Below are positions 18,950 to 25,771 of a stretch of 64,000 nt of DNA, piece by piece. The notes under the pieces are model-generated. The model saw only the letters and a program-made list of their open reading frames with translations. It searched no databases and was not told the DNA's origin. Origin of the DNA: Thermoleophilia bacterium (GTDB lineage Bacteria > Actinomycetota > Thermoleophilia > Miltoncostaeales > Miltoncostaeaceae). Within the stretch, counting starts at the first letter, position 1. Every line of letters begins with the position of its first letter. The stretch is from NCBI GenBank assembly GCA_028285405.1, contig JANQPH010000041.1, positions 62,001-126,000 on the forward strand, in the 5' to 3' direction. Both the position numbers and the translations under genes were made by a program.

Positions 18950-18978
18950 GGGCGACGGATGCCTTGCATCCGTCGCCC
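18950..18978 (+). terminator. Terminator hairpin after rplL
   Basis: GGGCGACGGATGC (18950-18962), loop CTT, GCATCCGTCGCCC (18966-18978): a perfect 13-bp stem starting 14 bases after the stop. There is no T-tract, as is common in high-GC actinobacteria. It fits the end of the rplJL transcript. Confidence 0.75.
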
Positions 18979-18989
18979 GCAGGTGGTCA

Positions 18990-19310
18990 GCAAGGAGGGC
19001 ACAGAGCCCCGGCCCTGTGCCGCCGACGACCCCTGGTCGTCGCCTCAGTCTCTCCGGGGCTGGTTGGCCGACGCGCAGGCCGCAGCGCTTCGCCCTTGGG
19101 GCACTCGGTTCGCCGCATCGAGGGGATGAGCCTCGATGCTCACCGTCGGGGTGCCCCGAGGGGGAACCCGACCGGACGGTCCGGGTCATCCAGACCCGGC
19201 ATGCGTCCTCTCGCCGAACACCTGCGACCGACCGATGCGGGGCATCGCTCGTTCTCGGGTTCGCCTCACAGAGTGACCGGCCGAAGTTGGGGCAAGTAGG
19301 CCCAGCTCTG
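18990..19310 (+). repeat. Mosaic intergenic repeat locus II (modules C-B-A plus tail)
   Basis: Module C (18990-19063) has outer stem AGCCCCGG (19005-19012)/CCGGGGCT (19054-19061) and inner stem CGACGAC (19024-19030)/GTCGTCG (19036-19042). Module B (19064-19165) has CCCTTGGGGCA (19093-19103)/TGCCCCGAGGG (19152-19162) with inner GCATCGAGG (19115-19123)/CCTCGATGC (19131-19139). Module A (19166-19271) has CCGGGTC (19181-19187)/GACCCGG (19193-19199). The tail reads TGACCGGCCGAAG...GGGGCAAG. It fills almost all of the 397-base gap between rplL and the convergent methyltransferase gene. Confidence 0.85.
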
Positions 19311-19332
19311 CCCGGGTCCACGGTGAAGGCGG

Positions 19333-20730
19333 TCAGCTTCCCTTCGTGAACCGGGCAACCGCCTCGATGTGGGGCGTCTGAGGGAACATGTCGACGGGGC
19401 GCACCCACTCCAGGGTGTAGCCCCCGGCAACGAAGCGGGCGGCGTTCTCGGCGAGCGTCGCCGGCTGACACGAGACGTACGCGACGACCGGCGGCGCGAG
19501 CTCGAGAATGCGCCGGACCGCTCGACCCGACAGGCCCGCGCGCGGCGGATCGACGATCACGGCGTCGGGCGCCGGCAGCTGGCCTCGGAGCTGGCGCAGC
19601 GCCCGGCCGACGTCGCCGCAGATGGACAGGTGGTTCTCGACGCCGTTTCGGCGGGCGTTCTGCTCGGCATCACGAGCGGCGTCCGGAGACAGCTCGATGG
19701 CGATCACCCGCCCCACGCGGCCCGCCAGGGCCACGCCGATCGCCCCGGCCCCCGAATACAGGTCGTAGAGGGTCTGGCCACCGTCCAGCCCGGCCGCCTC
19801 GGCGGCGCGCCGGTAGAGGGTCGGCGTCATTCCCGTGTTGGTCTGGAAGAACGCGTCGGCGGACAGGTGCAGGGTCACGTCGCCGACCCGCTCGCGGAAC
19901 CAGTCGCGGCCGCGAACGAGCTCGGTCGGGAGGCCCTGCGTGGTCTCGGCGACGCCGTCGGTCACCGCCGATCGGAGCCCGACCATCCCCCGGTGGGTCG
20001 CCCACAGACGGTCGGCGAGGTCGTCGAGCCGGTCCGACACGCCGCCGCTGGTCACGACGGTCACCATCAGCTCCCCCGTCGCCGCACCCTCGCGCACCAC
20101 GACGTTGCGAAGGACGCCCGGCTGTCCGGCCTGGCCCTCCGGTGCGTCCCGATTCAGGCCGCGCCGGTCGTAGCCGGCAACGCCCGCCTCGTCCGCCCAC
20201 CGCCGGACCGTCTCGCGCACGGCGTCGATCTCGGGGCGCGCGATGAGACACCGCTCGATGTCCACCACGCGATCCCACCTGCCGGCGGCGTGCAGCCCGA
20301 GCGCGATCGTCTCCCCCACGCCCGCCGAGTACTCCATCTTGTTGCGGTAGCCCGTCGGCTCGATCGCGGGGTCGGCCTCGAGCAACGGCGGCGACTCGAT
20401 GCCCCCGATCCGGCGCAGGTGCTCGGCGACCTGCCGCGTCTTCGCGTCGAGCACAGCGCCGTCGTCGACGTGCTGGAGCCGACAGCCCCCGCACTCGGGA
20501 ACGTACGGGCACGGCGGCTCGACCCGGTCGGGGCCGGGCGTGAGCACCTCGAGCACATCCGCCTCGGCGAACCGCCGGCGCGCCTTGCGCACACGCACGC
20601 GCACCCGATCGCCGGGAGCGGTGTGGGGCACGAACACGACGAAGCTCTCGTGGCGGGCGACGCCGGCACCGCCGAAGGCGAGGTCGTCGACCGAGAGCTC
20701 GAGCTCCTGGCCGCGCGCGGGTCGGCTCAC
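19333..20730 (-). CDS. 23S rRNA (uracil-5-)-methyltransferase, TrmA/RlmC/RlmD family
   Basis: SAM-dependent RNA m5U methyltransferase, 465 residues. The N-terminal TRAM-like part has LAFGGAGVARHE.FVVFVP.T.PGD. A [4Fe-4S] site follows as C-x5-C-x2-C (CPYVPECGGC). The catalytic domain has DLYSGAGAIG, a SAM-binding motif, then VDPPRAGL and the nucleophile segment YVSCQPATLAEN. rRNA rather than tRNA as target is inferred from the cluster and TRAM. GTG 20730 overlaps the upstream small gene's stop as GTGA. Confidence 0.9.
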   Translation of the reverse strand: MSRPARGQELELSVDDLAFGGAGVARHESFVVFVPHTAPGDRVRVRVRKARRRFAEADVLEVLTPGPDRVEPPCPYVPECGGCRLQHVDDGAVLDAKTRQVAEHLRRIGGIESPPLLEADPAIEPTGYRNKMEYSAGVGETIALGLHAAGRWDRVVDIERCLIARPEIDAVRETVRRWADEAGVAGYDRRGLNRDAPEGQAGQPGVLRNVVVREGAATGELMVTVVTSGGVSDRLDDLADRLWATHRGMVGLRSAVTDGVAETTQGLPTELVRGRDWFRERVGDVTLHLSADAFFQTNTGMTPTLYRRAAEAAGLDGGQTLYDLYSGAGAIGVALAGRVGRVIAIELSPDAARDAEQNARRNGVENHLSICGDVGRALRQLRGQLPAPDAVIVDPPRAGLSGRAVRRILELAPPVVAYVSCQPATLAENAARFVAGGYTLEWVRPVDMFPQTPHIEAVARFTKGS

Positions 20731-21035
20731 GCGTCGGCGCCCCGTGAGCGCCGGCGATGCCCCGCCCGCGAGAGCCGGGATCGGATGAACGACGCAATGT
20801 GCGGCTGGACCCGCGACGACCCCAGGATGAGCCGTCCCGCCGGAGACCTCACGCCGGAGCCGAGCTCGGCCAGCGTGCGCCCACCCTGATCCTGGATCAC
20901 CATCCGCAGCCCGGCGCGCTCGAGCGCGACCGCAAGCCACTTGGCGTGCGCTCCCTTGACCCGCGGGCCCCTGCCCTCGGTGCGAAAGACGATCGTTCGC
21001 GGCCCGCCTGGCGAGCCACGGCGGGCAGCCGTCAT
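20727..21035 (-). CDS. Hypothetical basic protein in the methyltransferase operon
   Basis: 102 residues, very basic at both ends (Arg-rich C-terminus), with a middle segment VKGAHAKWLAVALERAGLRMVIQDQGGRTLAELGSG. No family recognised. It starts at ATG 21035, four bases after the upstream methyltransferase stop. Its stop overlaps the start of the RNA methyltransferase by 4 bases. These junctions support it as a real gene in a three-gene operon. Confidence 0.65.
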   Translation of the reverse strand: MTAARRGSPGGPRTIVFRTEGRGPRVKGAHAKWLAVALERAGLRMVIQDQGGRTLAELGSGVRSPAGRLILGSSRVQPHIASFIRSRLSRAGHRRRSRGADA

Positions 21036-21039
21036 GGGC

Positions 21040-21855
21040 TCAGTCGAGCGGCTTTCGCGCGATCGCGAAGAGCTTCGTGAACGTGTAGTCGATCATCCCC
21101 TTGGGCCCGACCTCTCGGCGCATCCCCTCCTCGAACCGCTCGGCCAGCGCCTCTCGCTGGTCCTCGGGCACGTCCGAGAACACGTGGCTCGCGACGACCC
21201 GGTTGCGCTCGAGCAATGCCTCCAGCGGAGTTCGCCGCTTGCGCTGCTCGATCCACACGTCGACCACCTCGAGCCCGGCCTCTCGGATGTAGGCCTCCAT
21301 CTCGGGACCGTCGCGCTGGACGAGCGTGTAGAGGCCGAGGTAGTGCGGCGGGACTGGTGGCTCGATGCGCGAGATCATCTGCTGGACCTCGTACTCGCCG
21401 CGCCCGGAGGCGAGGATCGCCAGCACCCCGCCCGGCCGCAGCGCCTCGGCCATCGCCGCCATCGCCTTGCGCTTCTCGGGGAACCAGTGAAACGCCATGG
21501 TCGAGATCACGACGTCGTGGGTTGCGGGCTCGACGCCCATACCGAGGACGTCCGCCTCGATCAGCTTGGCCTCGACCTCGGGAACCGCACCGAGCTTGGC
21601 GGCGAACTGCTCCAGCATGCCCGCCGAGGGATCCGCGCCGGTGATCTTCGTGATGCCGAAACGCTCGTGCATCGCGAGGGACGCGAAGCCGGTCCCGCAG
21701 CCGACGTCGAGCAGGCTGGAGTACTCGCCGGCCGGAAGGCTCGCGACCAAGCGCTGGGCGCCTTCGATGTTGTATCGGAGGACGTCGTCGTAGTCGCCGG
21801 CCGTGGACGTGAATCCCGCGGCGACCGTACCGGGAGCGGACAGATCCGTTGCCAT
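21040..21855 (-). CDS. SAM-dependent methyltransferase (class I)
   Basis: 271 residues. The Rossmann-type SAM site reads LLDVGCGTGFASLAMHERF, with an acidic residue ending strand 2 (GADPSAGML) and LIEADVL. Then come STMAFHWFPEKRKA and LRPGGVLAI, the UbiE/COQ5-like small-molecule methyltransferase pattern. The substrate cannot be inferred. First gene of the operon with the basic small protein and the RNA methyltransferase. Confidence 0.85.
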   Translation of the reverse strand: MATDLSAPGTVAAGFTSTAGDYDDVLRYNIEGAQRLVASLPAGEYSSLLDVGCGTGFASLAMHERFGITKITGADPSAGMLEQFAAKLGAVPEVEAKLIEADVLGMGVEPATHDVVISTMAFHWFPEKRKAMAAMAEALRPGGVLAILASGRGEYEVQQMISRIEPPVPPHYLGLYTLVQRDGPEMEAYIREAGLEVVDVWIEQRKRRTPLEALLERNRVVASHVFSDVPEDQREALAERFEEGMRREVGPKGMIDYTFTKLFAIARKPLD

Positions 21856-21865
21856 CTGCAGAAAT

Positions 21866-22234
21866 CTAGCTGTCTCGCGCCGCTCTCTCTCCCGGGGCGT
21901 GGTCCGACAACAGCCGACGGAGCACCTCGGCGTGCGAGATCTCGACGGCCGCCGTCGCGGTGACGATCACGAGCCCGGGGTCCATGGCCAGGGCACGCAG
22001 CCGTCGCAGCGCCCCCTCGCGCTCCGGGTCCTCGAGCTCGGCCATGTACCTGTCGCGGAACGTGTCGAACCGCTCGGGGTCGTGGTCGAACCACTTGCGC
22101 AGCTCGGCGCTCGGCGCGACCGCCCGCTCCCAGGAGTGCAGATCCAGGTCGGCCTTGCGCACGCCCCGGGGCCACAGCCCGTCCACCAGCACGCGCGCGG
22201 CAGCGCCCGTCGTCTGGGACTCGTACGCCCGCAT
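21866..22234 (-). CDS. DUF488 family protein
   Basis: 122 residues. It has RVLVDGLWPRGVRKADLDL...W...VAPS.ELRKWF.HDPERFD.F..RY..EL, the signature of this family of unknown function. ATG 22234 (or GTG 22237) has GGGAG about 8 bases upstream; GTG 22273 would add 13 residues and restore the usual strand before RVLVD, so the start is uncertain. Ten bases separate its stop from the start of the methyltransferase gene, suggesting co-transcription. Confidence 0.85.
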   Translation of the reverse strand: MRAYESQTTGAAARVLVDGLWPRGVRKADLDLHSWERAVAPSAELRKWFDHDPERFDTFRDRYMAELEDPEREGALRRLRALAMDPGLVIVTATAAVEISHAEVLRRLLSDHAPGERAARDS

Positions 22235-22354
22235 CACGATCGGTGCTCCCGGCGTGGCGTGATCCGCCGTCACCGGGACAGTGTGGCGGCTGGTGCGGCT
22301 CGAGGACGTCCGCAGCGCTACCATCCGGTTCGTTGAGCGTCGTAGGGGAGCAGC

Positions 22355-22588
22355 ATGAACGCTGACGTGATGAGCCGAGTCGAGGACGTCCTGGAGACGA
22401 TCCGGCCCGCGCTGCACGCCGATGGTGGGGACGTGGAGCTCGTCGAGGTCGACGACGAGGGGTTCGTCCACCTCGAGATGATGGGCGCCTGCGGTGGCTG
22501 CCCGATGTCGACCGCCACCCTCACGCTCGGGATCGAGAACGAGCTTCGCCGCCACGTCCCCGAGGTCGAGGGCGTCATCACCGTCTGA
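22355..22588 (+). CDS. NifU C-terminal (Nfu-type) iron-sulfur scaffold protein
   Basis: 77-residue Nfu domain that carries an Fe-S cluster for delivery to targets. It shows RPALHADGGDVELVEVD, the CGGCPMS cluster ligands (Cys-x2-Cys) and LTLGIENELRR. ATG 22355 has GGGGAG 6 bases upstream. It stands alone between a divergent DUF488 gene and tRNA-Pro. It may share work with the BolA-Grx4 pair elsewhere in the window. Confidence 0.93.
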   Translation: MNADVMSRVEDVLETIRPALHADGGDVELVEVDDEGFVHLEMMGACGGCPMSTATLTLGIENELRRHVPEVEGVITV

Positions 22589-22630
22589 GCGGTGCCGGGC
22601 GCCGGTGTCACGGCGCCTCGAGGAGAGACA

Positions 22631-22704
22631 TCGGGCTGCCCGGATTTGAACCGGGGACCTCTCCGACCCGAACGGAGCGCGCTACCAAGCTGCGCCACAG
22701 CCCG
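22631..22704 (-). tRNA. tRNA-Pro (anticodon CGG)
   Basis: A 74-base cloverleaf on the minus strand. Acceptor CGGGCTG pairs with CAGCCCG, followed by discriminator A. The D arm is GCGC/GCGC. The anticodon stem CTCCG/CGGAG holds TTCGGGT (anticodon CGG). The T arm has CCGGTTCAAATCCGG. No encoded CCA. Confidence 0.96.
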
Positions 22705-22963
22705 CTGAGCCGAGGATGGTAGCCGAGATGCGTGGCCGCGGCCGTGGGCACGAGGGGTGCGGAGCTGCAGAACCCGGGTCAGCGAGAACGTCCGGTAGGA
22801 GCGACTACGCTCGTTGACATCCGACGCCCCGCCCACAATATGTCCTGCACGGACGGTTGGGCCGCGGGCCCGACTCCGCGGTGGGCCGTCCCGGCACCCG
22901 CCCGCGCGCCGCGGCGACATCCCGCCGAGGCACCGGGGAGACTCGACGCCGAAGGAGGCCTCG

Positions 22964-23170
22964 ATGCCGGTTCACCTGACTCCCGAGCAGCTCGCCGAGG
23001 AGATCGGCCTGCAGACGCACCAGATCCTGCGCCTGTGCATGCGCCACGACGTCCCCGTGTACCAGGGGCGGATCGACAAGACGCTGTTCGTGCAGTCGGT
23101 GACCGCGGGTGGCAAGCGCCTGCCCGAGACGGCCAACGACCTCCTGGCGGTCGCACAGCAGGGGAGCTGA
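22964..23170 (+). CDS. Small helix-turn-helix-like protein
   Basis: 68 residues. The segment LTPEQLAEEIGLQTHQILRLCMRHDVPVYQGRID looks like a winged/MerR-type helix-turn-helix with a short wing, so DNA binding is plausible but not shown. AAGGAGG lies about 5 bases before ATG 22964, a strong start. Its TGA stop overlaps the proposed CTG start of the carboxypeptidase (CTGA), giving a two-gene operon. Confidence 0.75.
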   Translation: MPVHLTPEQLAEEIGLQTHQILRLCMRHDVPVYQGRIDKTLFVQSVTAGGKRLPETANDLLAVAQQGS

Positions 23171-24495
23171 CGCCCGCACGCGCGGGCGCCCGCGTCTGCG
23201 CGGTCGCGCTGGCGCTCACGCTCGGTGCAGCCGGAGCACTCGCGCAGAGCGCCGAGGCGCAGGGGCGGGTGCAGCGCGTGGTCACCGCCTGGGGAGACGG
23301 TCACCCCGGAACGTCCGTCGCCGTGTGGCGCATCGACGGCGCGCGCCCGGTGGTGGTCGCTCAGTATCAGCCAGAGCGGCCGACGATCCCCGCCTCGACG
23401 ATGAAGCTCGTGACCGCCGCCGGAGCGCTGCTCGAGCTCGGCCCGCGGCACCGGTACGAGACGGTCCTCTACGGGGGGCCGACGACCCGTCGCAACGGCC
23501 GGGTCCTGACGGGGCCGCTCTATCTGCGGGGAAGCGGCGACCCCGTGCTCTCGACCCGGGCCTATGCGAACGCGCACCTCGACGGGCTGGGTGGGCACCT
23601 TCCCCGCCTCGCGCGCCATCTGCGCAGCGTCGGCATCCGCCAAGTCCGTGGCCCAATCGTCGCCGACGGGACCATCTTCGACCTGCGACGGACCGGGCCG
23701 AAGTGGCGCCCGCACTACTGGCGGTTCGCGGCCCCGCTGTCCGGGCTCACCTCGAACCAGAGCCACGTCGGCGACGGGCAGTCTGCGCAGTCGAGCACGC
23801 CCGAACGTCGCACGGGGACGCGCCTTCGGAGCGCCCTGCGTGGCGCCGGCATCGGCCATCGGGGTCGCGTGGTGACCGGCCGGACGCCCGAGGGTGGCAG
23901 AGACCCTGGGTACACGGCGCTCGGGCGCACCACCTCGCCGCCCCTCTCGCGGATCCTCGAGCGGATGAACCACTCGAGCGACAACCACATCGCCGAGACC
24001 GTGCTGAAGGGTCTCGCGGCCGGTGAGCGGCCGGCCACGAGCACCGCCGCCGCCGCGAAGGTCGAGCGACGGCTACGGGAGTCGCGCGTGCTCGGGGCCC
24101 GCGACCGGGTCGTCGACGGGTCCGGTCTCTCGCGCGCCAACACGCTCAGCGCCGCCTCGCTCGCGCGGCTCATCACCGCCGCCGACCGCGACTCGGGGTG
24201 GGGCTCGGCCCTGATCGCCTCCCTGCCACGCGGGGGCGAGGGCACCCTCGTGCGCCGCTTCCGCTCGCCCAAGGTCAAGAACCGAGTGCGCGCCAAGACC
24301 GGGTTCCTGACGGGGGTCACGAGCCTGGCGGGCCGGGTCGTGAGCCGCGGCGGACACCGTTACGCCTTCGCGATCCTGATCGAGGCCGACAACACCTCCG
24401 GCGGGCGGCGGCTTCAGGACGGAGTGGTCAACCTGCTGGCGCGAGGTGTCGAGGATCCTGGCAAGGAGGCACAGAGCACCGGCCCTCGGGGCTAG
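23167..24495 (+). CDS. dacB: D-alanyl-D-alanine carboxypeptidase, PBP4/DacB type (S13)
   Basis: Exported penicillin-binding protein that trims peptidoglycan peptides, 442 residues. Motifs: S-T-M-K in PASTMKLVTAAG (nucleophile), S-D-N in MNHSSDNHIAE, K-T-G in RAKTGFLTG, and DGSGLSRAN. A typical signal peptide (basic residues, ALALTLGAAGALAQ, SAEAQ) is encoded only if translation starts at CTG 23167; the next standard in-frame start, GTG 23269, lies after it. The last ~12 codons and the stop lie inside repeat module C, so the C-terminus was supplied by the repeat. Confidence 0.88.
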   Translation: MTPARAGARVCAVALALTLGAAGALAQSAEAQGRVQRVVTAWGDGHPGTSVAVWRIDGARPVVVAQYQPERPTIPASTMKLVTAAGALLELGPRHRYETVLYGGPTTRRNGRVLTGPLYLRGSGDPVLSTRAYANAHLDGLGGHLPRLARHLRSVGIRQVRGPIVADGTIFDLRRTGPKWRPHYWRFAAPLSGLTSNQSHVGDGQSAQSSTPERRTGTRLRSALRGAGIGHRGRVVTGRTPEGGRDPGYTALGRTTSPPLSRILERMNHSSDNHIAETVLKGLAAGERPATSTAAAAKVERRLRESRVLGARDRVVDGSGLSRANTLSAASLARLITAADRDSGWGSALIASLPRGGEGTLVRRFRSPKVKNRVRAKTGFLTGVTSLAGRVVSRGGHRYAFAILIEADNTSGGRRLQDGVVNLLARGVEDPGKEAQSTGPRG

Positions 24496-24930
24496 CGAGC
24501 GAAACTCGCCGGAACACTGTGTCCGGTGCTGGTTGCCGACGCGCAGGCCGCAGCGCTTCGCCCTGAGGGCAATCTGTCCGCTTGGTGATGCCCCCTGGGC
24601 GTGCCCTCAGGGTGGAGTGACCGGCCGGAGCTTGGGGCAAGGAGGCACAGAGCACCGGCCCTCGGGGCTAGCGAGCGAAGCTCGCCGGAACACTGTGTCC
24701 GGTGCTGGTTGCCCAACCGGACGGTCGGGGTCGTCCAGACCCCGCTGCGCCCTCTCGCCGAACACCTGCGACCGACCGATGCAGGGCATCGCTCGTTCTC
24801 GGGTTCGGCTCACAGCCGACGCGCAGGCCGCAGCGCTTTGCCCTGAGGGCAATCTGTCCGCTTGATGATGCCCCTTGGGCGTGTCCTCAGGGTGAAGTGA
24901 CCGGCCGGAGCTTGGGGCAAGGAGGCACAG
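24460..24930 (+). repeat. Mosaic intergenic repeat locus III (modules C-B-C-A-B)
   Basis: C1 24460-24531: stem AGCACCGG (24475-24482)/CCGGTGCT (24523-24530), inner GCGAG/CTCGC. B2 24532-24615: CCCTGAGGGCA (24561-24571)/TGCCCTCAGGG (24602-24612). Tail 24616-24635. C2 24636-24710: same outer stem at 24651-24658/24699-24706. A3 24711-24815: CGGGGTC (24726-24732)/GACCCCG (24738-24744) and CGATGC-AGG-GCATCG (24777-24791). B3 24816-24895: stem 24841-24851/24882-24892 with one G-T pair, then the tail. It fills the whole gap between dacB and the next, convergent gene; no other gene is seen in 24496-24946. Confidence 0.87.
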
Positions 24931-24946
24931 GGGCCTGCACTGAGCC

Positions 24947-25771
24947 CTACCAGCGGTTTCGCGCGACCGAGATCGCCATCAGCACGAGCCCGGCTCCGCC
25001 GATCAGGACCGGCACGATCAGCTGCAGCGAGGCGATCTCCTTCGCGAGCACGCCGGCGAGGTCCTCGTTCGTGGTCCCCCTGGCGGCGCTCTCGACGAAC
25101 GGCTGAGCGGCGTAGGAGATGACGACGGGGACGGCCGCGACCAGGACGAGCCCGAATCCGATCAGCCGGGCTGCGCGCACCCGGTCCCACGACAGCAGGA
25201 TCGACAGCCCGAGGGTGGCGACGGCGCCGATCAGCAGGCCGGCCAGGAGCCCTGGGCGGCCAGCCCACCAGGCGGCCTGCCCGACGGCCTCGACGCCGGG
25301 GCCGGAGGCGATCTCGACGGACCCGAGATCGTCCGGCACGAACTGCGCCGCGTCCGGGCTCACCTGGGAGATCCCGTCGACGACCGGCTCGCGCACGGGG
25401 TTCAGGTTCACGGTCAGGGTGTCCGAGGGGCTCTCGGCGACGACCTGCTCGTGGAGCTGCTCGGCGGAGGTCGTGAGCGCGTCGAGCGCCGCCGGGTCGT
25501 CGAGCGCCTCCTCCACGCCGGCCGCGGCCGCGGGCTCGACCGCACTCGCCGGTAGCCCGCTGGCCGCCACCACCTGCGCGGTGACCTCGTCGGTGATCGC
25601 CTGCTGCCCGGCGCTGGTCTCGAGCGCCGCGACGACCGAGTCGGCGAACTCCTCGGAGTCGGTCAGGTTCTCGCCCGGCGACACCAGGAGCGCCGCCAGG
25701 AGCGCGGCGACGAGCCCGACCAGACCCAGCAGCCCCGCCAGCGCGGACAGCCCGCCGTTTCGGGTCCTCAT
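24947..25771 (-). CDS. Hypothetical membrane protein
   Basis: 274 residues. One N-terminal helix (LSALAGLLGLVGLVAALLAALL) is followed by a ~135-residue acidic, Ala-rich extracytoplasmic segment and three C-terminal helices (LLAGLLIGAVATLGLSILL; LIGFGLVLVAAVPVVISYA; LIVPVLIGGAGLVLMAI). No family recognised. Its ATG overlaps the ligA stop as ATGA, so it is the last gene of the surE-HAD-ligA operon. Confidence 0.8.
   Translation of the reverse strand: MRTRNGGLSALAGLLGLVGLVAALLAALLVSPGENLTDSEEFADSVVAALETSAGQQAITDEVTAQVVAASGLPASAVEPAAAAGVEEALDDPAALDALTTSAEQLHEQVVAESPSDTLTVNLNPVREPVVDGISQVSPDAAQFVPDDLGSVEIASGPGVEAVGQAAWWAGRPGLLAGLLIGAVATLGLSILLSWDRVRAARLIGFGLVLVAAVPVVISYAAQPFVESAARGTTNEDLAGVLAKEIASLQLIVPVLIGGAGLVLMAISVARNRW

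Noticed and set aside
24446-24865. Plus-strand ORF of 139 codons across repeat locus III, with repeated peptide segments
   Set aside because: The peptide repeats only reflect repeated DNA; the frame is not kept at loci I and II, and stem pairing explains the conservation better than coding.
16363-24930. CRISPR array or tandem repeat
   Set aside because: Repeat units are long, of different kinds, few, and not separated by unique spacers of equal length.
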